DNA of 25,000 nucleotides from Glandiceps talaboti. Lineage: Eukaryota > Hemichordata > Enteropneusta > Spengelidae. The stretch lies in the NCBI RefSeq assembly GCF_964340395.1, contig NC_135571.1:7447953-7472952 (forward strand). The letters are read 5' to 3'. Every line of letters begins with the position of its first letter. The first letter of the stretch is position 1. The position numbers and the translations under genes were made by a program. Below, piece after piece: positions 23,343 through 25,000 of this stretch. Under the pieces are notes generated by a model. It saw only the letters and a program-made list of their open reading frames with translations. It ran no database searches and was not told where the DNA came from.

Positions 23343-23674
23343 TCTGTGAATTCTTTATTTCGCCATCAGATGGGGACATCAAGATTCAAAATCCAAATTC
23401 GCCTGGCTTCTAGGTACGAGACGTCCAGGGTTGGATCAGAGGGGAGTGAAGTATTTCGTAGATTGTTGTTTTCCTTGTCTACAGGCTAAATATAACAATG
23501 TTTTGACTTGAATATATTACCGTTTAGAAAGAACATTATCTTCTCGTATATAGAGTATATTGATACATTTGTAGCAGCAGGATTCGTGCGATATTTTCCT
23601 TACGAAAACAACAATCTAAGCAATGATACGTGTCCCTGTGGGTTAGATGTTGGAAGACGGCGATCACTCCTGGG

Positions 23675-23718
<44 letters not shown>

Positions 23719-23739
23719 AACAATAACAACAACAACAAA
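23675..23739 (+). repeat. (CAA)n microsatellite
   Basis: About 20 CAA units with two TAA variants. Poly-Q and poly-V frames here are artefacts. Confidence 0.97.
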
Positions 23740-23810
23740 ACACGACAATGAATGAATGGAAATATCGAGTCGTATTCACCAATATCAGTCAGATGTTAAT
23801 CAGGTTGGAT

Positions 23811-23982
23811 CACAGTCAATTGTGAGCTAATAATACTCTATTCAAGGAGTTGATATTAAAGGGTGGTTATGGTACAAAATAATGACGGCATTTAATGAAT
23901 ATTAGTAAATATCTAATAACGTTGGTCATTATTTTGTATTATGACCATCCTTGGATAGAAAATTAGCTCACAAGTGAGTGTG
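23811..23982. mobile_element. Foldback/MITE-like element of about 170 bp
   Basis: Outer inverted repeats TTGTGAGCTAAT (23820) and ATTAGCTCACAA (near 23962-23973). Inner arms GGTTATGGTACAAAATAATG (23865) and its imperfect inverse ending in GACCATCC at 23950 surround an AT-rich loop. It is noncoding. Confidence 0.7.
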
Positions 23983-24590
23983 GCTTGGATAATAGGTGAC
24001 AACTTGTTGATGTTTTTTTACGCAGACATTCGAAGTGCGCCCTCGAGTGAGCAATTTCGATAATTTGTTTCCCTAGCACTGACTGCATCACGTGTCCCCA
24101 TCCATTTACCACACTCCTGTTCTGCCAAGTGGTCGTGTCAGGTGACATTTCTTCTGTTTACTATACTTTTCAACAGGTCAACAAGTCATACATACAGAAT
24201 TATAAATATTGATGATGCCGGTGCTACATCGGATGGACTGTGGCGCGTTATAAATTTGCTCCTAATAAAGGTAAGTTGATATTCAGTGCGATTGCAAAAC
24301 TCCGAATACCACATTCTCAGGTCGTTGACATGAAGTAAGCGTACAGGATAAATAGTTACTTGCGCGTAGAATGGTTAGCAAACACAGTCTTTACCTTGAG
24401 ACACGATTTTCTTGCCTCAATTCTCTGTTCAAGCAGATATTTGCTCTTTCAATATACTCTAAGCGTGGAAGACAAACTCTAACATTTGAGTTCTGCCTAC
24501 TGAGTAAATACACACATGCCAATTGTAAGTAAACATGGACACGTAAGCGATTTTGAACCAATAGAGCGTAGCATATACTGAGTTAGATTT
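23983..24590. other. Unassigned sequence with a donor-like site
   Basis: CTAATAAAG before GTAAGT at 24271 on the plus strand looks like a splice donor, preceded by TTATAAAT. No reading frame supports a coding exon. Confidence 0.3.
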
Positions 24591-24733
24591 TTTCTTCACA
24601 AAACTTCTTATCCCAGAGACTATGCTATCTGACTGCCGTTTGACAATACCATTCGTTCGAGCCACAGAACCAGATAGCCAGGTGTCTGAGCTATCAAATT
24701 CCTGATCAAAGTTACGTAGACAATTCTCGGTAC
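24591..24733 (-). CDS. Weak candidate internal exon of an unidentified gene
   Basis: After ATTCTATTTCAG (acceptor at 24734, phase 1) an open minus-strand frame reads TENCLRNFDQEFDSSDTWLS, GSVARTNGIVKRQSDSIVSG and IRSFVKKKSNS. Composition is non-repetitive and protein-like, unlike nearby frames. I do not recognise a domain, and there is no strong donor at the far end; the end given is approximate. Confidence 0.2.
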
Positions 24734-24835
24734 CTGAAATAGAATATTGCGTATACCGCCTAGTTGCATCGTAAAAATAACAAACATTCGATTTCTTGGT
24801 CAACACCATAACTTCATAGGCTATAGTATACTATC

Positions 24836-24960
24836 AGATAAGATAAGATATAATTTTATTAGAACTGTATAGAAAATTGACAATTCTATTTGGGTACATA
24901 AGTGTAATAAAGATATTAAGAACACTACAATGAAATAGGCTAATGTTATAAATATATAAG
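24836..24960 (-). mobile_element. Possible LINE 3' tail
   Basis: On the minus strand, AATTGTCAATTTTCTATACA leads to TCTAATAAAATTATATC and then short TTATC repeats (24836-24852). A polyadenylation-like motif followed by a pentamer tail resembles LINE 3' ends. No coding part is visible, so this is tentative. Confidence 0.3.
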
Positions 24961-25000
24961 TAAAACAATTTTTGTTATTTGCTCACGTGAGATAGGTCGA

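Larger units (their letters stand above)
22464..23674. other. Mostly unassigned sequence around the CpG-rich patch
   Basis: Apart from the possible promoter at 22560-22752 and the poly(G) run, no gene is supported. CpG density is higher than elsewhere to about 23230. Confidence 0.4.

Noticed and set aside
23508-23782. Poly-Q and poly-V frames
   Set aside because: Come from the (CAA)n microsatellite, with no support on either side.

Overview
The window is animal nuclear DNA. It has split genes with GT-AG introns and very abundant simple-sequence DNA: (ACAT)n, (TA)n, (GA)n, (CAGA)n, (CAA)n, (GATT)n and (CA)n. Short hairpin-type DNA transposons, one decayed LINE 3' end and possible tRNA-derived SINE pieces are also present. 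The catalase sequence and its many small exons suggest a marine invertebrate (deuterostome or lophotrochozoan). I cannot name the species from sequence alone.

The one gene I can reconstruct with confidence is a monofunctional haem catalase (CAT) on the minus strand, from 16187 down to 3885. Eleven coding exons join in frame with consensus splice sites into a 498-residue protein. The catalytic His72 and Asn144, the proximal Arg350 and Tyr354, and the NADPH-pocket residues are all present. The most notable feature is that exon 1 exists twice. Two separate 57-bp exons (16131-16187 and 13283-13339) each carry an ATG, a homologous 19-residue N-terminus and a phase-0 donor that fits the same exon 2. 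This implies two promoters. The protein also ends early, in ...AAKK, with no visible peroxisomal PTS1 tripeptide.

Layout: 1-3570 is intergenic, with microsatellites, a possible SINE pair and a partial inverted-repeat element. 3570-16190 is the catalase gene; introns 1, 4, 7 and 10 are loaded with MITE or foldback elements. 16190-16300 is the upstream promoter candidate, with a DR4-like nuclear-receptor element. 16480-17180 is a 23-bp minisatellite and 18806-18980 a 25-28 bp minisatellite. 19638-19941 is a long (TA)n, a perfect 24-bp hairpin and a (CA)n. 20640-21025 is a truncated LINE. 21368-21706, 22290-22463 and 23811-23982 are three further foldback elements. 22560-22752 is a CpG-rich, CCAAT-containing possible promoter. 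The last 500 bp holds a weak candidate exon and a LINE-like tail on the minus strand.

No operon, CRISPR array, rRNA or intact tRNA was seen. Most open frames over 60 codons here are simple repeats or lie in introns and are not reported as genes.
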